From Bacillus sp. UNC438CL73TsuS30 (GTDB taxonomy: Bacteria > Bacillota > Bacilli > Bacillales > Cytobacillaceae), in the NCBI RefSeq assembly GCF_000482325.1, contig NZ_AXVA01000014.1, forward strand, positions 62,001 to 126,000: DNA of 64,000 nt, given 5' to 3'. Every line of letters starts with the position of its first letter. The stretch's first letter is position 1. This document shows positions 9,658-18,831 of the stretch, piece after piece. A program made the position numbers and the translations under genes. The notes beneath the pieces were generated by a model that was not told the DNA's origin, searched no databases, and worked only from the letters and a program-made list of their open reading frames with translations.

Positions 9658-10742
9658 CTCTCATCCCCCATTAATAATTTTTTTATTTCACGATCTAAAG
9701 CATCGTTTTCTGAATTAAGCCAATAACCAGGAATTATCAGATGTTTGCTGGTGCTGCTTTTTAAATAACTGTAGATAATCTGGGCTTCATCGATTTCATC
9801 TTTACTGATTTTGTGGGATTCATCTGAATCTCCCTTTTGAAAATAAGTCAAAATGTCTTTTTTAATGAGTGGACACAGTTCAATTAGGCTCGCAAAGCAA
9901 TATTTGTCACTGTAAAGAACTCTGTTTCCTTTAATAAGAAAAAGCTTTAATGTGCGATCCTGTAAATATTCGATTACAGCAATATTTTTATTTGCTTCCG
10001 TAAATTCGATTACTTTTTCCTTATTTAAAATAAAATTGATGGAATCTATAAAATCCCGATATTTCGAGGCCATTTCAAAGTCAAAAATTTCGGATGCCTG
10101 GACCATTTTTTCGTTCATTTCTCCAAGAATGCTTAGGTCAGTGCTATTTAATAAAGCGATGATGTCATTTATGCTGTTATTGTATTGTTCGAGGCCTGTG
10201 GGATGGCCTAGACAAATGCCATTACATAAACCCAATGAATAGTTCAGACAAGGTGCGTTCCTTTTGGTTAGATTCGTACACAAGATTTTCTTAAATTCTT
10301 TTAAGTTTGAGATTGCTTTTTCAACAGTGTACTTGTTGATGTATGGTCCGAAATATAAGTGTTTCTGATTGAAGATTAGATTATTCGTAACATCAATATT
10401 TGGAACTTTTTTATCCGTTTTAATCACAATATAGGTATAGGAACGCGGGTTTTTCATTTTTCGATTAAAAAATGGCTTTGTTTCCTTGATTAAATGACAC
10501 TCGAGCATAAAAGCTTCGAATTCAGTGTCGGTAAGGATATAGTCAAGATCCTTTATGTTATTTTTTAGTTTTACAATTTTTTGTGAATGGGCTTTTGAGT
10601 TTTGGAAATAAGATTGAACACGGCGTTTCAGGTTTTTTGCCTTTCCAACATATATAATATTGCCGTGGGAATCTTTCATGAGATAGACTCCTGGAGATGT
10701 TGGGAGGCATTTGATTTTATCTTTTAAAATTACGATCTCCAC
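9654..10742 (-). CDS. UvrC-like GIY-YIG endonuclease (short form)
   Basis: A 362-residue protein resembling the N-terminal half of UvrC. A GIY-YIG nuclease domain occupies residues 10-95 (SPGVYLMKDSHGNIIYVGKAKNLKRR). A cysteine cluster of the UvrC type follows (residues about 153-177, CTNLTKRNAPCLNYSLGLC). A UVR motif region that would bind UvrB lies near residues 205-240. The RNase H-like second nuclease and helix-hairpin-helix domains of full UvrC (about 600 residues) are absent, as in E. coli Cho. It may make the 3' incision at bulky lesions or act as an accessory nuclease. The start is GTG with AGGTG just upstream. The gene converges on nnr with a 4-base overlap. Confidence 0.8.
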   Translation of the reverse strand: MEIVILKDKIKCLPTSPGVYLMKDSHGNIIYVGKAKNLKRRVQSYFQNSKAHSQKIVKLKNNIKDLDYILTDTEFEAFMLECHLIKETKPFFNRKMKNPRSYTYIVIKTDKKVPNIDVTNNLIFNQKHLYFGPYINKYTVEKAISNLKEFKKILCTNLTKRNAPCLNYSLGLCNGICLGHPTGLEQYNNSINDIIALLNSTDLSILGEMNEKMVQASEIFDFEMASKYRDFIDSINFILNKEKVIEFTEANKNIAVIEYLQDRTLKLFLIKGNRVLYSDKYCFASLIELCPLIKKDILTYFQKGDSDESHKISKDEIDEAQIIYSYLKSSTSKHLIIPGYWLNSENDALDREIKKLLMGDES

Positions 10743-10800
10743 CGTTCACCTGAAAATATTCTTTATTATTCTAGCACAAGATTTTTAGGAGTGATTTGAT

Positions 10801-11124
10801 ATTTATACGATTACCTTATTCATTTTAGCAGGGATTGCAGAAATCGGGGGAGGTTATCTGATCTGGCTTTGGCTGCGCGATGGCAAGCCTCTTTGGTATG
10901 GGATTATTGGCGGGATTGTTTTAATTCTTTATGGTATCATCCCGACGCTTCAGAAGTTTCCTTCATTTGGGAGAGTGTATGCTGCCTATGGCGGTGTTTT
11001 CATTATTCTATCTGTATTGTGGGGATGGGGTGTGGATAAGAAAACCCCGGATACCTATGATTGGATTGGTGCGGTAATATGTATAATTGGGGTATCTGTT
11101 ATGCTTTGGGGGCCAAGACACTAA
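10801..11124 (+). CDS. ynfA: YnfA-family small membrane protein with an apparent ATT start
   Basis: The frame 10801-11124 encodes 107 residues of the UPF0060/YnfA family: four hydrophobic helices with the family stretches [17 protein letters not shown] near the N-terminus and [10 protein letters not shown] in the third helix, ending [10 protein letters not shown]. There is no ATG, GTG or TTG in frame between the upstream stop (10792) and the conserved sequence. An AGGAG at 10787-10791 sits nine bases before ATT at 10801, and a start there gives the family's usual length of about 108. Either ATT is used, as for infC, or an ATG was lost by mutation or error. The function of YnfA is poorly known; it is related to small multidrug-type transporters. 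Confidence 0.8.
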   Translation: MYTITLFILAGIAEIGGGYLIWLWLRDGKPLWYGIIGGIVLILYGIIPTLQKFPSFGRVYAAYGGVFIILSVLWGWGVDKKTPDTYDWIGAVICIIGVSVMLWGPRH

Positions 11125-11173
11125 ATGTCACAAGGTTGATGATGCCCAAAACTAGAGGAAAAGAGTTAGAAAT

Positions 11174-11197
11174 GGTCCTCATAAGTAGATGAGGACC
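11174..11197 (+). other. Hairpin before the methyltransferase
   Basis: An 8-bp inverted repeat (GTCCTCAT / ATGAGGAC) with a six-base loop lies in the 113-base gap between ynfA and the methyltransferase gene. No T run follows, so it is not a standard terminator. Confidence 0.4.
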
Positions 11198-11237
11198 CAA
11201 CTCGCAGGAAACCCATCGAAATGTTAGGAGTAAAACT

Positions 11238-11849
11238 ATGAAAGAACATCTATATGACAAACAACTGAACATTAAAACCGGCGCGGATCAAATGACTCCC
11301 ACGAAATCCTTTCATTATCATCGATATGAGCCAACTCCTTATCAGGCACTGGAAACATTTTTTGACCAATATAAATTAAAAAGCAGTGATCGGGTTGTTG
11401 ACTTTGGTTGTGGAAAAGGGAGGCTTCTATTTTTCACCCATCATTTATTCCATTCAACGGTAATCGGCGTTGAAATGAACGAGGGGTTATTTCAAGAGGC
11501 CATTGCGAATCGAGAGCGTTATTTACAAAAAGCAAAACTGCGGACTGAAAAAATTCAGTTCCATTGCTGTTTTGCTGAAGAATACCCGATTAACCCATTA
11601 GACAATTGCTTTTATTTCTTTAATCCCTTTACGATTCAAATTTTCATCAAAATCGTAAATAATGTCTTACTTTCAGCAGAACAATCACTACGTGAAATCG
11701 ATTTAGTTCTATATTATCCATCGGAAAACTATATTTACTATCTCGAAAACCATACCCCATTTGAACTTCAGGAGGAAATCGTACTACCGGGGCTTTTCGA
11801 ACACAATCCGAATGAGCGATTTCTGATCTACCGGCTTAGAAAAAATTAA
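11238..11849 (+). CDS. Class I SAM-dependent methyltransferase, substrate unknown
   Basis: A 203-residue protein with a SAM-binding motif I (VVDFGCGKGRLLFF, residues about 54-67), the acidic motif II residue in GVEMNE, and a post-motif FYFFNPFTI that replaces the common DPPY or NPPY. A preceding HYHRYEPTPYQALE stretch resembles a family of Bacillus methyltransferases of unknown target. Start ATG with TTAGGAG upstream. It probably acts in the cytosol. No partner gene indicates the substrate. Confidence 0.72.
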   Translation: MKEHLYDKQLNIKTGADQMTPTKSFHYHRYEPTPYQALETFFDQYKLKSSDRVVDFGCGKGRLLFFTHHLFHSTVIGVEMNEGLFQEAIANRERYLQKAKLRTEKIQFHCCFAEEYPINPLDNCFYFFNPFTIQIFIKIVNNVLLSAEQSLREIDLVLYYPSENYIYYLENHTPFELQEEIVLPGLFEHNPNERFLIYRLRKN

Positions 11850-12209
11850 TTCTTGAAGTCTTTCAAATATAAGAATAATCTTAAATTAATACTTCAATCG
11901 TTATGACAGGAAGAAGGCTTACTGTGAAATGTCAGTACTAAATTTAGGGTAGGAATATCCCCTTAATTTATAGAAGATAGTAGCTGGTTTTGAAGGCCAA
12001 AAACCCATAGATTATGGGTTTTTTATGTTAGTAGTAAACAATAATTCCAGCAACCCTTGATATCCTGATGACAAAGATTGAATGAACTTTACTTTCCTCC
12101 TTAAGGGATGGATGGTACGCAAGGTAGTATAATGTTTTTTAATTTTTCGGAACGGAAGGTAAGGAGGATAGGATGAAACCTTTGCAATATGGTTTCTATT
12201 TGGAAATAA
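11850..12209. other. Intergenic region between methyltransferase and mqo
   Basis: This 360-base gap between convergent genes holds one clear terminator (listed separately) and otherwise AT-rich sequence. I see no gene remnant in it. Confidence 0.5.
12001..12026 (+). terminator. Rho-independent terminator
   Basis: Perfect 8-bp stem AAACCCAT (12001-12008) / ATGGGTTT (12014-12021), five-base loop, followed by a T run. It probably ends the transcript from the methyltransferase side. Confidence 0.75.
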
Positions 12210-13718
12210 TTAACTAAATACCGGCTCTTTTTCTTTTTCGATAAGACCAAGCGTCTGAGATGTTGAAGTATGAATTTCGTGAAGAAGCTCTGGGTTTTCC
12301 ATGAGTGACATGCCATAAGAAGGAATCATTTCTTTGATTTTCAGTTCCCACTCTTTTATATATTGTGGGAAGCATTTTTTGATTACCTCAAGCATAACGT
12401 AAACAGCAGTTGATGCACCCGGAGAAGCGCCTAGTAATGCTGCGATCGAGCCATCAGCGGAAGTAATCACTTCCGTACCAAATTGAAGCGTGCCTTTTCC
12501 GCCAGTTTCAGTATCTTTGATAACTTGCACACGTTGGCCCGCCACGACAAAATCCCAATCCTCACTTTTGGCGTTCGGGATAAACTCACGCAGCTCTTCC
12601 ATGCGCTCTTCTTTCGATAACATAACTTGCTTAATCAGGTATTTTGTCAATGACATCTCTTTTACTCCTGCCGCCAACATAGTTAAGACATTATTCGGTT
12701 TTACGGAAGTTACTAGATCAAATATTGAACCATTTTTTAAGAACTTTGGTGAGAAGCCTGCAAATGGTCCAAATAGCAACGATTTTTTATTGTTGATATA
12801 TCTTGTGTCAAGATGCGGAATAGACATTGGAGGAGCACCAACCTTAGCTTTGCCGTAAACTTTTGCATGATGCTGCGCTATAACTTCCGGATTATTGCAC
12901 ACCATAAATATTCCGCTTACCGGAAATCCTCCAATATGTTTTCCTTCAGGTATCCCGGTTTTTTGCAGTAAATGCAGGCTTCCTCCTCCGCTCCCGATAA
13001 AGACGAATTTTGCAGTATGGCGTTCGACAATACCGCTATCTAGTTTCTGCACTTTCAATTCCCACAAGCCGTCACTAGTACGTTTAATATCCTTAACATT
13101 ATGTTTGTGGTTTATAATGACACTTTTACTCTTTAGGTGGTCAAACAACATACGTGTTAAAGCACCAAAGTTGATATCAGTTCCAGAGTCCATTTTTGTT
13201 GCAGCGATAGGTTCGTTTGAGACGCGGTCTTGCATAATAAGCGGAATCCATTCCATCAGTTGTTCTGGTTCATCGGAATATTTCATCTCCTGGAATAGGG
13301 GATTGTTTGATAGCGCCTTAAAACGATTTCTTAAAAACGTTACATCTTGTTCCCCTTGTACTAAACTCATATGGGGCAGAGGCATGATAAAGTCCTGAGG
13401 ATTAAGGATTTGCCTGCTGTTTACAAGATAAGACCAAAACTGCATTGAAACCTGAAACTGTTCATAAATTTTTATTGCTTTATTAATATCTACAGATCCA
13501 TCCGATTTTTCAACTGTGTAGTTAAGTTCGCACAGTGCAGCATGCCCCGTTCCTGCATTATTCCATTCGTTAGAGCTTTCCTCTCCTACGTTTGCGAGCT
13601 TCTCAAACACTGTAATTTCCCATTCCGGTACTAATTCTTTCAAGAGTGTCCCCAAAGTTGCACTCATGATACCAGCGCCAATTAAAATCACATCAGTTTT
13701 AGCTTCTCTGTCAATCAT
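12210..13718 (-). CDS. mqo: Malate:quinone oxidoreductase
   Basis: Membrane-associated FAD enzyme that oxidises malate to oxaloacetate and passes electrons to quinone, an alternative to NAD malate dehydrogenase. The product is 502 residues, normal for Mqo. The FAD dinucleotide-binding motif is at the N-terminus ([12 protein letters not shown]), followed by [23 protein letters not shown], a strong family signature, and [13 protein letters not shown]. The frame is open to 13790, but the ATG at 13718 has GGAAGGGG eight bases upstream and gives the usual N-terminus. Confidence 0.94.
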   Translation of the reverse strand: MIDREAKTDVILIGAGIMSATLGTLLKELVPEWEITVFEKLANVGEESSNEWNNAGTGHAALCELNYTVEKSDGSVDINKAIKIYEQFQVSMQFWSYLVNSRQILNPQDFIMPLPHMSLVQGEQDVTFLRNRFKALSNNPLFQEMKYSDEPEQLMEWIPLIMQDRVSNEPIAATKMDSGTDINFGALTRMLFDHLKSKSVIINHKHNVKDIKRTSDGLWELKVQKLDSGIVERHTAKFVFIGSGGGSLHLLQKTGIPEGKHIGGFPVSGIFMVCNNPEVIAQHHAKVYGKAKVGAPPMSIPHLDTRYINNKKSLLFGPFAGFSPKFLKNGSIFDLVTSVKPNNVLTMLAAGVKEMSLTKYLIKQVMLSKEERMEELREFIPNAKSEDWDFVVAGQRVQVIKDTETGGKGTLQFGTEVITSADGSIAALLGASPGASTAVYVMLEVIKKCFPQYIKEWELKIKEMIPSYGMSLMENPELLHEIHTSTSQTLGLIEKEKEPVFS

Positions 13719-13885
13719 TCTTACAACCCCTTCCTCTGAATTTTGCAGAAAAGATGTTGGTGTTACACCAAGCAAGGTATGCCTAGTCACAAATCATTTC
13801 TGTCTCTAACTATTTCATAGGTTATTACCATTTTTAAGATTAAAATATTTATAATTATATGATAATTTCAAATCATTGAAAAGTA

Positions 13886-14155
13886 GTAAAAACAAAAAAA
13901 CAAAGGAAATCAAAACTAAATAAAATAAAAACCAATCAAAATGTTGTATTTAGTTGGTTTTTTTATATTTAAAGTGATTATTAAGAATATTAAAATTATC
14001 CATTATCAGGGCCAGAAAAGCTTGCAAAGCCAGAATTAGAATTTTCCTATTTTCCTTTAATGAAAAAATACCCGATTCTACATCTTTTTTTACTGAAAAA
14101 CTAAAATACCAATAAAATACAACTTAAAAACAAACATAAACAAATTAAATAAAGG
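13886..14155. promoter_or_regulatory. A-rich CAA-repeat clusters upstream of the phnW operon
   Basis: Two clusters, 13886-13943 and 14090-14155, contain many short direct repeats of the type ACAAAC, AAAACCAAT and ACCAATAAAA. Very similar clusters occur before phnX (18691-18762). Regulators of the DeoR family commonly bind such A/T-rich direct repeats, and a DeoR-family gene lies in this operon. I infer operator sites; no binding data can be read from sequence. The 720-base mqo-permease gap also holds an inverted repeat (13927-13935 / 13954-13962) followed by T residues. Confidence 0.4.
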
Positions 14156-14220
14156 GAAATATCGGAAAAACTATTCACAATTGTCAGATAACATGTTATT
14201 CTTATTTGCGAGGTACAAAC

Positions 14221-14234
14221 CGAAAGCGCTTCCA
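14221..14234. promoter_or_regulatory. Possible CcpA (cre) site
   Basis: The 14-mer CGAAAGCGCTTCCA matches the cre consensus TGWAANCGNTNWCA at all but two positions. It lies about 50 bases before a good ribosome site (AAGGAGGAGG). If real, it would place the phosphonate operon under carbon catabolite control. Confidence 0.35.
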
Positions 14235-14270
14235 GTTGTAGCTTATATTTAGTTAAGGAGGAGGTTTTTT

Positions 14271-14431
14271 ATGGCCGCAAAGCAAAAGAACATCTAAAGA
14301 AGGTGAATGCAAAAGCATTAGTTGCAAGTTTAATAGGTAGTTCAATTGAATATTATGATTACCTGCTAATTTTAGAGGATCCATACCAACTGGAAATACT
14401 TCTAAAAAGAGCTCTTACTACTATTATATGA
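14271..14431 (+). pseudogene. N-terminal remnant of an MFS (MHS-family) transporter
   Basis: An AAGGAGGAGG ribosome site precedes ATG at 14271. After four codons a one-base shift is needed, then the frame reads EHLKKVNAKALVASLIGSS followed by IEYYDYLL. That is the characteristic start of metabolite:H+ symporters of the MFS (RALVAS-GTTIEWYDF pattern). After about 35 residues homology stops, and the frame ends at 14429-14431 just before the next gene's start. The body of the gene (roughly 400 codons) is missing, so this is a deletion remnant. It suggests the operon once began with a different importer. Confidence 0.65.
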
Positions 14432-14442
14432 GGAGGAGCAGT

Positions 14443-15858
14443 ATGAGTAATTCGTTACACAAAGGTCTAAAAATGAGACATATGACAATGATCGCATTGG
14501 GTGGAACCATCGGTGCAGGTTTGTTCGTGGGTAGTGGCACTGTCATTCGATCCGTCGGTCCGGCGGCAATTGTCTCCTACTTCTTGGCTGGTTTGTTGGT
14601 CGTTTTGATTATGCGCATGCTGGGAGAAATGGCAGTAGCCAATCCCACTCTTGGGTCGTTTGCTCAGTATGCCAGAACCGCACTCGGGGATTGGGCTGGT
14701 TTTTCGGTCGGTTGGTTATATTGGTTTTTCTGGGTCATTGTTCTGGGAATAGAAGCAACGGCCAGTGCAGCGGTCTTGCATTCCTGGCTGTTGCCGAATG
14801 TACCCCAGTGGCTTTTGAGCACAGTACCGCTCATTTTGTTAACCCTGACGAACTTAGTATCCGTTCGAGCTTACGGGGAATTCGAGTACTGGTTTGCGTT
14901 CATAAAAGTGGCAACGATTGTATTGTTCTTGGTTGTTGGAGGCTTATTCATCTTAGGAGTGTGGCCTGAAACACACTTTTCGTTTGAGAATCTTACCGCG
15001 CATGGTGGTTTTGCACCTCATGGTGTAGGGGTTATGTTTTCGGGGATTATCACCGCGGTTGCGGCATTTATAGGCGCCGAGATTGCTACAATTGCGGCAA
15101 CCGAATCGGACGAGCCACGAAAATCGGTTGCAAAAGCAACTAGTTCCGTCATTTGGAGAGTGCTAATTTTTTATGTTGGTTCTATTTTTGTAGTCGTTAC
15201 CATTGTGCCCTGGAATAACACCCAAATCTTAAAGAGTCCATATGTCAGCGTCATGAATGTATTGCATATTCCATCCGCTGGGGTAATCATCAATATCGTT
15301 GTTTTGGTAGCGGTCTTGTCGTGTCTGAATTCGGGCATTTATACAAGTTCACGAATGCTTTACGCAATGGCGAATCGCGGGGAAGCCCCGAGTCGATTAC
15401 TCGATGTTAACTCCCGGGGGGTTCCCGTAAAGGCAATACTATTTTGTGCAATAATAGCTTATATAACCGTGATTTTAGCATATGTTTCTCCTAACGCCTT
15501 CGCGTTTTTACTCAATGCGTCTGGGGCAGTGGGACTGTTTATCTATCTGTTCATTGCTGTATCTCAATTCAAGATGCGAAGAAAATTAGAGCAAGAAGCA
15601 CCTGACAAATTGATTGTGAAGATGTGGGGGTTCCCCTATTTAACCATCATTTGTATCCTAGCGATGATAGGCGTATTCATTTCAATGGCCTATGATGCGG
15701 ATACTCGTTCACAACTCATCTTGAGTTTAATCAGCTTTGTCATTGTACTTGCGATTTACTTTATACGTGCAAAACTTTCACTCCGTCGGGGTGGCAAATC
15801 CCATCCTACAAATCCAGATGTGGTTGAAGACACAGAGCAAGAAAATATATTTTTATAA
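14443..15858 (+). CDS. AAT-family amino acid permease, candidate AEP importer
   Basis: A 471-residue APC-superfamily transporter with about twelve membrane helices. The N-terminal motif LGGTIGAGLFVGSGTVI and the segment MRMLGEMAVANPTLGSF belong to the amino acid transporter (GabP/AnsP-like) branch. The start is the ATG at 14443 with GAGGAGGAGC upstream; the ATG at 14428 has no spacing for a ribosome site. It precedes phnW by 51 bases in the same direction. 2-aminoethylphosphonate is a GABA-like omega-amino acid analogue, so uptake of AEP is a reasonable inference, but the substrate is not proven by sequence. GC content looks slightly higher than in its neighbours, which may reflect recent acquisition. 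Confidence 0.85.
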   Translation: MSNSLHKGLKMRHMTMIALGGTIGAGLFVGSGTVIRSVGPAAIVSYFLAGLLVVLIMRMLGEMAVANPTLGSFAQYARTALGDWAGFSVGWLYWFFWVIVLGIEATASAAVLHSWLLPNVPQWLLSTVPLILLTLTNLVSVRAYGEFEYWFAFIKVATIVLFLVVGGLFILGVWPETHFSFENLTAHGGFAPHGVGVMFSGIITAVAAFIGAEIATIAATESDEPRKSVAKATSSVIWRVLIFYVGSIFVVVTIVPWNNTQILKSPYVSVMNVLHIPSAGVIINIVVLVAVLSCLNSGIYTSSRMLYAMANRGEAPSRLLDVNSRGVPVKAILFCAIIAYITVILAYVSPNAFAFLLNASGAVGLFIYLFIAVSQFKMRRKLEQEAPDKLIVKMWGFPYLTIICILAMIGVFISMAYDADTRSQLILSLISFVIVLAIYFIRAKLSLRRGGKSHPTNPDVVEDTEQENIFL

Positions 15859-15909
15859 ATATCCTACAAACTTACTTGAAAAAATTTAATTTAAAAGGAG
15901 ATAAAAAAA

Positions 15910-17043
15910 ATGACCCAAAACGATTTCACAAACAACCCTTACCTTTTACTTACACCTGGTCCACTAACAACAACGGATACTGTTAAGCTTGCGATGATGA
16001 AGGACTGGTGTACATGGGATGATGATTATAATAATATTGTCCAGGGAATCCGCAAAAGCCTTGTACAGTTGGCAACAAAATCGGTCGATCAGTATTCTTC
16101 AGTATTAATGCAGGGGAGCGGCACTTTCAGTGTTGAATCCGTAATTGGGACCGTTGTGCCGCGGGACGGCAAATTGTTGGTAATTGCAAACGGGGTATAC
16201 GGAAGCCGGATTGTTAAGATTGCCAAAACCCTTGGAATTAATACAGTGGTTATTGATAGCAGTGAAGTGGAAGCCATTGATTTGAATCGGTTAACGGTCC
16301 AATTAGAAAATGATACCGAAATTTCCCATGTTGCAATTGTTCATTGTGAAACGACAACAGGTATGCTCAATCCAATAGATAAAGTAAGTGAAATTGTTAA
16401 ACGTTATAACAGAGTGTTTATAGTAGATGCTATGTCAAGCTTTGGCGGGGTTGAATTGGATATCGCCGATTTAAGTATTGATTATATCATTAGCAGTGCT
16501 AATAAATGTATTGAAGGTGTCCCTGGATTTGGCTTTGCGATTGTAAAAAAGGACGAATTTGAAAAATGTAAAGATAATGCCAGATCGGTTTCACTAGACC
16601 TTTATGATCAATGGAAAACAATGGAGGAACAAAATGGCAAGTGGCGTTTTACTTCACCAACCCATGTTGTTCGTGCATTTGCTCAGGCGTTAAAAGAACT
16701 TGAAGAAGAGGGCGGTATTAAGGTTAGAGCTAGCAGATACAAGAACAACCAAAAGGTTCTTTCTGAGGGAATGAAAAAGCTTCAAATCCAGCCTATTTTA
16801 CCTGAAGAGTTGCAGTCACCAATTATTACATCATTTTATTATCCTAATTCTGAAAGTTTCGACTTCAAGGTGTTCTATCAAAAATTAAAAGAAAAAGGGT
16901 TTGTAATCTATCCTGGCAAGGTTTCTTCATTAGATACATTCCGAATCGGCAATATAGGAGATGTTCACCAAGAAGATATTGAGGACCTTCTTCAGGCAAT
17001 TGAACAAAGCAGCTATTGGCTTGATACCGTTTCTGAAAAGTAA
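15910..17043 (+). CDS. phnW: 2-aminoethylphosphonate--pyruvate transaminase
   Basis: PLP-dependent class V aminotransferase that transfers the amino group of AEP to pyruvate, giving phosphonoacetaldehyde and L-alanine. The 377-residue product has the family opening [24 protein letters not shown], the pocket [13 protein letters not shown], and the PLP lysine K199 in [15 protein letters not shown]. Length is normal. AAAAGGAG lies upstream of the ATG. Its partner PhnX is 2.1 kb downstream in a separate unit, and alanine dehydrogenase, which would recycle the alanine, ends that unit. Confidence 0.95.
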   Translation: MTQNDFTNNPYLLLTPGPLTTTDTVKLAMMKDWCTWDDDYNNIVQGIRKSLVQLATKSVDQYSSVLMQGSGTFSVESVIGTVVPRDGKLLVIANGVYGSRIVKIAKTLGINTVVIDSSEVEAIDLNRLTVQLENDTEISHVAIVHCETTTGMLNPIDKVSEIVKRYNRVFIVDAMSSFGGVELDIADLSIDYIISSANKCIEGVPGFGFAIVKKDEFEKCKDNARSVSLDLYDQWKTMEEQNGKWRFTSPTHVVRAFAQALKELEEEGGIKVRASRYKNNQKVLSEGMKKLQIQPILPEELQSPIITSFYYPNSESFDFKVFYQKLKEKGFVIYPGKVSSLDTFRIGNIGDVHQEDIEDLLQAIEQSSYWLDTVSEK

Positions 17044-17193
17044 TCCACCCAAATCGATTCCACTTATTCACTATAATATTGGTAACCGGTAAAATTTGGT
17101 GGTAATATAAATGAATATTCAAATAAAATCGCTATCTTTTCCAATTATTATAGAAAGATTATAGTGGATTATCAAATCGTGGGGTGAATGGGT

Positions 17194-17979
17194 TTGTCAT
17201 TAGTAGGAGAGGAAAGGAAAAGGAAAATACTCGAGCTCCTTGACGTCAGCGGCAAGGTTAAGGTAAACGAACTTTCAAATATATTAAAGGTTTCTACGGA
17301 AACTGTTCGTAAATATTTAGATCAACTTCAAAAGGAAGAAAAATTGAAAAAAGTTTATGGAGGTGCGATCAACATTTCGTTTTTTAACGAAGAGCCCCCT
17401 ACCGTAGAACGAGAGGTGACTCATTCTGAAGCCAAACATCGAATCGGAGAGTTGGCAGTGAGCCTGATCAATGATAATGAGGTCATTGCGATTGATGAAG
17501 GCAGTACACCAATGCATCTTGTTAAAAATTTACGTAATAAGCAGAATATAACGATTTTTACTACCTCCATTTCAGCACTTTCTGTGTTAATTGAGCTACA
17601 CCAGAATAATATTTTTACCGGAAAAATCATTATGCTAGGCGGCGAAATTAATACAACCCACTATAGGGTTACAGGAAGCCTTACAATCGAAATGCTGGAA
17701 AATCTATATGTTGATAAATATTTTATCTCGGCTGACGGTTTAACAAGGGAAGCAGGGATTACGAGTTTTGACTCGTCCAAAGGTATGGTAACCAAGAAGT
17801 TAATTGAGCATTCCGGCCAATCCATTGTTTTAATTGATCAATCAAAAATCGGGAAGCGAACCCATTATAAAATGGCAGATTTAATTGATATTGATATCAT
17901 CGTTTCAGATCATGAGCATCCTCAAGACTGGGAATACCTGTTGAAAGAAAACAATATTCAATGGCTGGTTGCTAATTAA
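17194..17979 (+). CDS. DeoR-family transcriptional regulator (candidate phosphonate regulator)
   Basis: A 261-residue cytosolic repressor or activator of the DeoR/GlpR type. An N-terminal helix-turn-helix (RKRKILELLDVSGKVKVNELS, then VSTETVRKYLDQLQ, within residues 8-45) is followed by YGGAI and a sugar-isomerase-like sensor domain (DEGSTPMHL, LGGEIN, SADGLT, DQSKIG). I prefer TTG at 17194 because GTGGGGTG then has normal spacing; the ATG at 17188 is too close to it. The sensor domain usually binds a phosphorylated metabolite, so phosphonoacetaldehyde or AEP would be logical effectors here; that is inference from context. Confidence 0.85.
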   Translation: MSLVGEERKRKILELLDVSGKVKVNELSNILKVSTETVRKYLDQLQKEEKLKKVYGGAINISFFNEEPPTVEREVTHSEAKHRIGELAVSLINDNEVIAIDEGSTPMHLVKNLRNKQNITIFTTSISALSVLIELHQNNIFTGKIIMLGGEINTTHYRVTGSLTIEMLENLYVDKYFISADGLTREAGITSFDSSKGMVTKKLIEHSGQSIVLIDQSKIGKRTHYKMADLIDIDIIVSDHEHPQDWEYLLKENNIQWLVAN

Positions 17980-18048
17980 AGATAGGGAAAACTAATTGAT
18001 AGACTCTCCATACCTATGGAACAAGCTCCCGGGGAAGGGGGAAAACGA

Positions 18049-18567
18049 ATGGGCCATTTGGGAATCTTATATGAAGAGCATTTTTCGAAAAACATTGAAA
18101 TCTATTTGCGATTACTCATTAGCGCACTTCTGGGAATGTTTATAGGCTGGGACCGCAGTGCCAAAAATAAGCCGGCGGGCCTAAAAACCTTTACCTATGT
18201 TTCTGTTTCATGCACACTTATTACGCTGGTGTCCATTTATAGTGCTGAGATTTTTGGCGGCTCAAATGCAAATAACCGAATGGATCCAATGAGGCTCGCT
18301 GCACAAATTGTTTCTGGACTTGGTTTTTTAGGGGCCGGCTTAATTTTAAAAGATGGATTACAAGTAAAGGGATTGACTTCTGCAGCGATGATTTTTTTTG
18401 CAGGGGGAGTTGGAATAGGTATTGGAGCCGGTTTTTACGGCTTGGTTTTTACTTCCGTATTAATTACATTTCTACTGGCAAAAATTAGCCAGATAATTGA
18501 ACACCGCCATCCTATGACATTGGACAAAGAAGAAGCGAAGCGGGGATATCACAGTAGTTCTGGATAA
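18049..18567 (+). CDS. MgtC/SapB-family membrane protein
   Basis: A 172-residue protein with four or five membrane helices. It has the MgtC family signature regions LRLLISALLGMFIGWDR and KPAGLKTFTYVSV, the latter matching the conserved RxAGLRTH-type element with the histidine replaced by phenylalanine, and GLGFLGAGLILKDGLQVKGL. Family members are linked to Mg2+ or phosphate stress and interact with transporters or the ATP synthase. It closes the phnW unit. The start ATG at 18049 has GGGGAAGGGGG upstream and replaces an earlier ATG at 18016. A link to phosphate released from phosphonate is possible but unproven. Confidence 0.85.
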   Translation: MGHLGILYEEHFSKNIEIYLRLLISALLGMFIGWDRSAKNKPAGLKTFTYVSVSCTLITLVSIYSAEIFGGSNANNRMDPMRLAAQIVSGLGFLGAGLILKDGLQVKGLTSAAMIFFAGGVGIGIGAGFYGLVFTSVLITFLLAKISQIIEHRHPMTLDKEEAKRGYHSSSG

Positions 18568-18572
18568 TATAG

Positions 18573-18610
18573 AAGCCAGGTTCTAGTTTAACTAGGATCT
18601 GGCTTTTTAT
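18573..18610 (+). terminator. Terminator of the phnW-mgtC unit
   Basis: Stem AAGCCAGGTTCTAG / CTAGGATCTGGCTT (one or two G-U or mismatched pairs) followed by TTTTATT, directly after the mgtC-like gene. Confidence 0.85.
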
Positions 18611-18690
18611 TATCCGTGGTAAATTGGCCATTTGAGGGTAAATTTCCTAAAAACTACTATTTTATAAATACCCCAATATTATTTATATAA

Positions 18691-18777
18691 AACTACAAAC
18701 AAAAACCAATAAATTAATAAAATTTTTTAAAAAATAACAACTAAAACCAAGACAAACCAAATAATTTATGATACAAT
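18691..18777 (+). promoter_or_regulatory. Promoter/operator region of the phnX-BMC unit
   Basis: CAA-type direct repeats at 18691-18710 and 18736-18762 resemble the clusters upstream of the phnW unit. A possible sigma-A promoter is AAGACA (18749-18754), 17 bases, TACAAT (18772-18777); the -35 is weak (4 of 6), which suits a regulated promoter. The repeats overlap the -35 element, as expected for a repressor site. Confidence 0.5.
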
Positions 18778-18831
18778 CAAATCACATCAAGAGTTGAGTG
18801 AATATTTTAAATTTTATAAAGGAGGCAAAGG

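Noticed and set aside
12490..13398. Long plus-strand frames opposite mqo (122 and 167 codons)
   Set aside because: They are antisense shadows of a well-conserved enzyme and show no family features.
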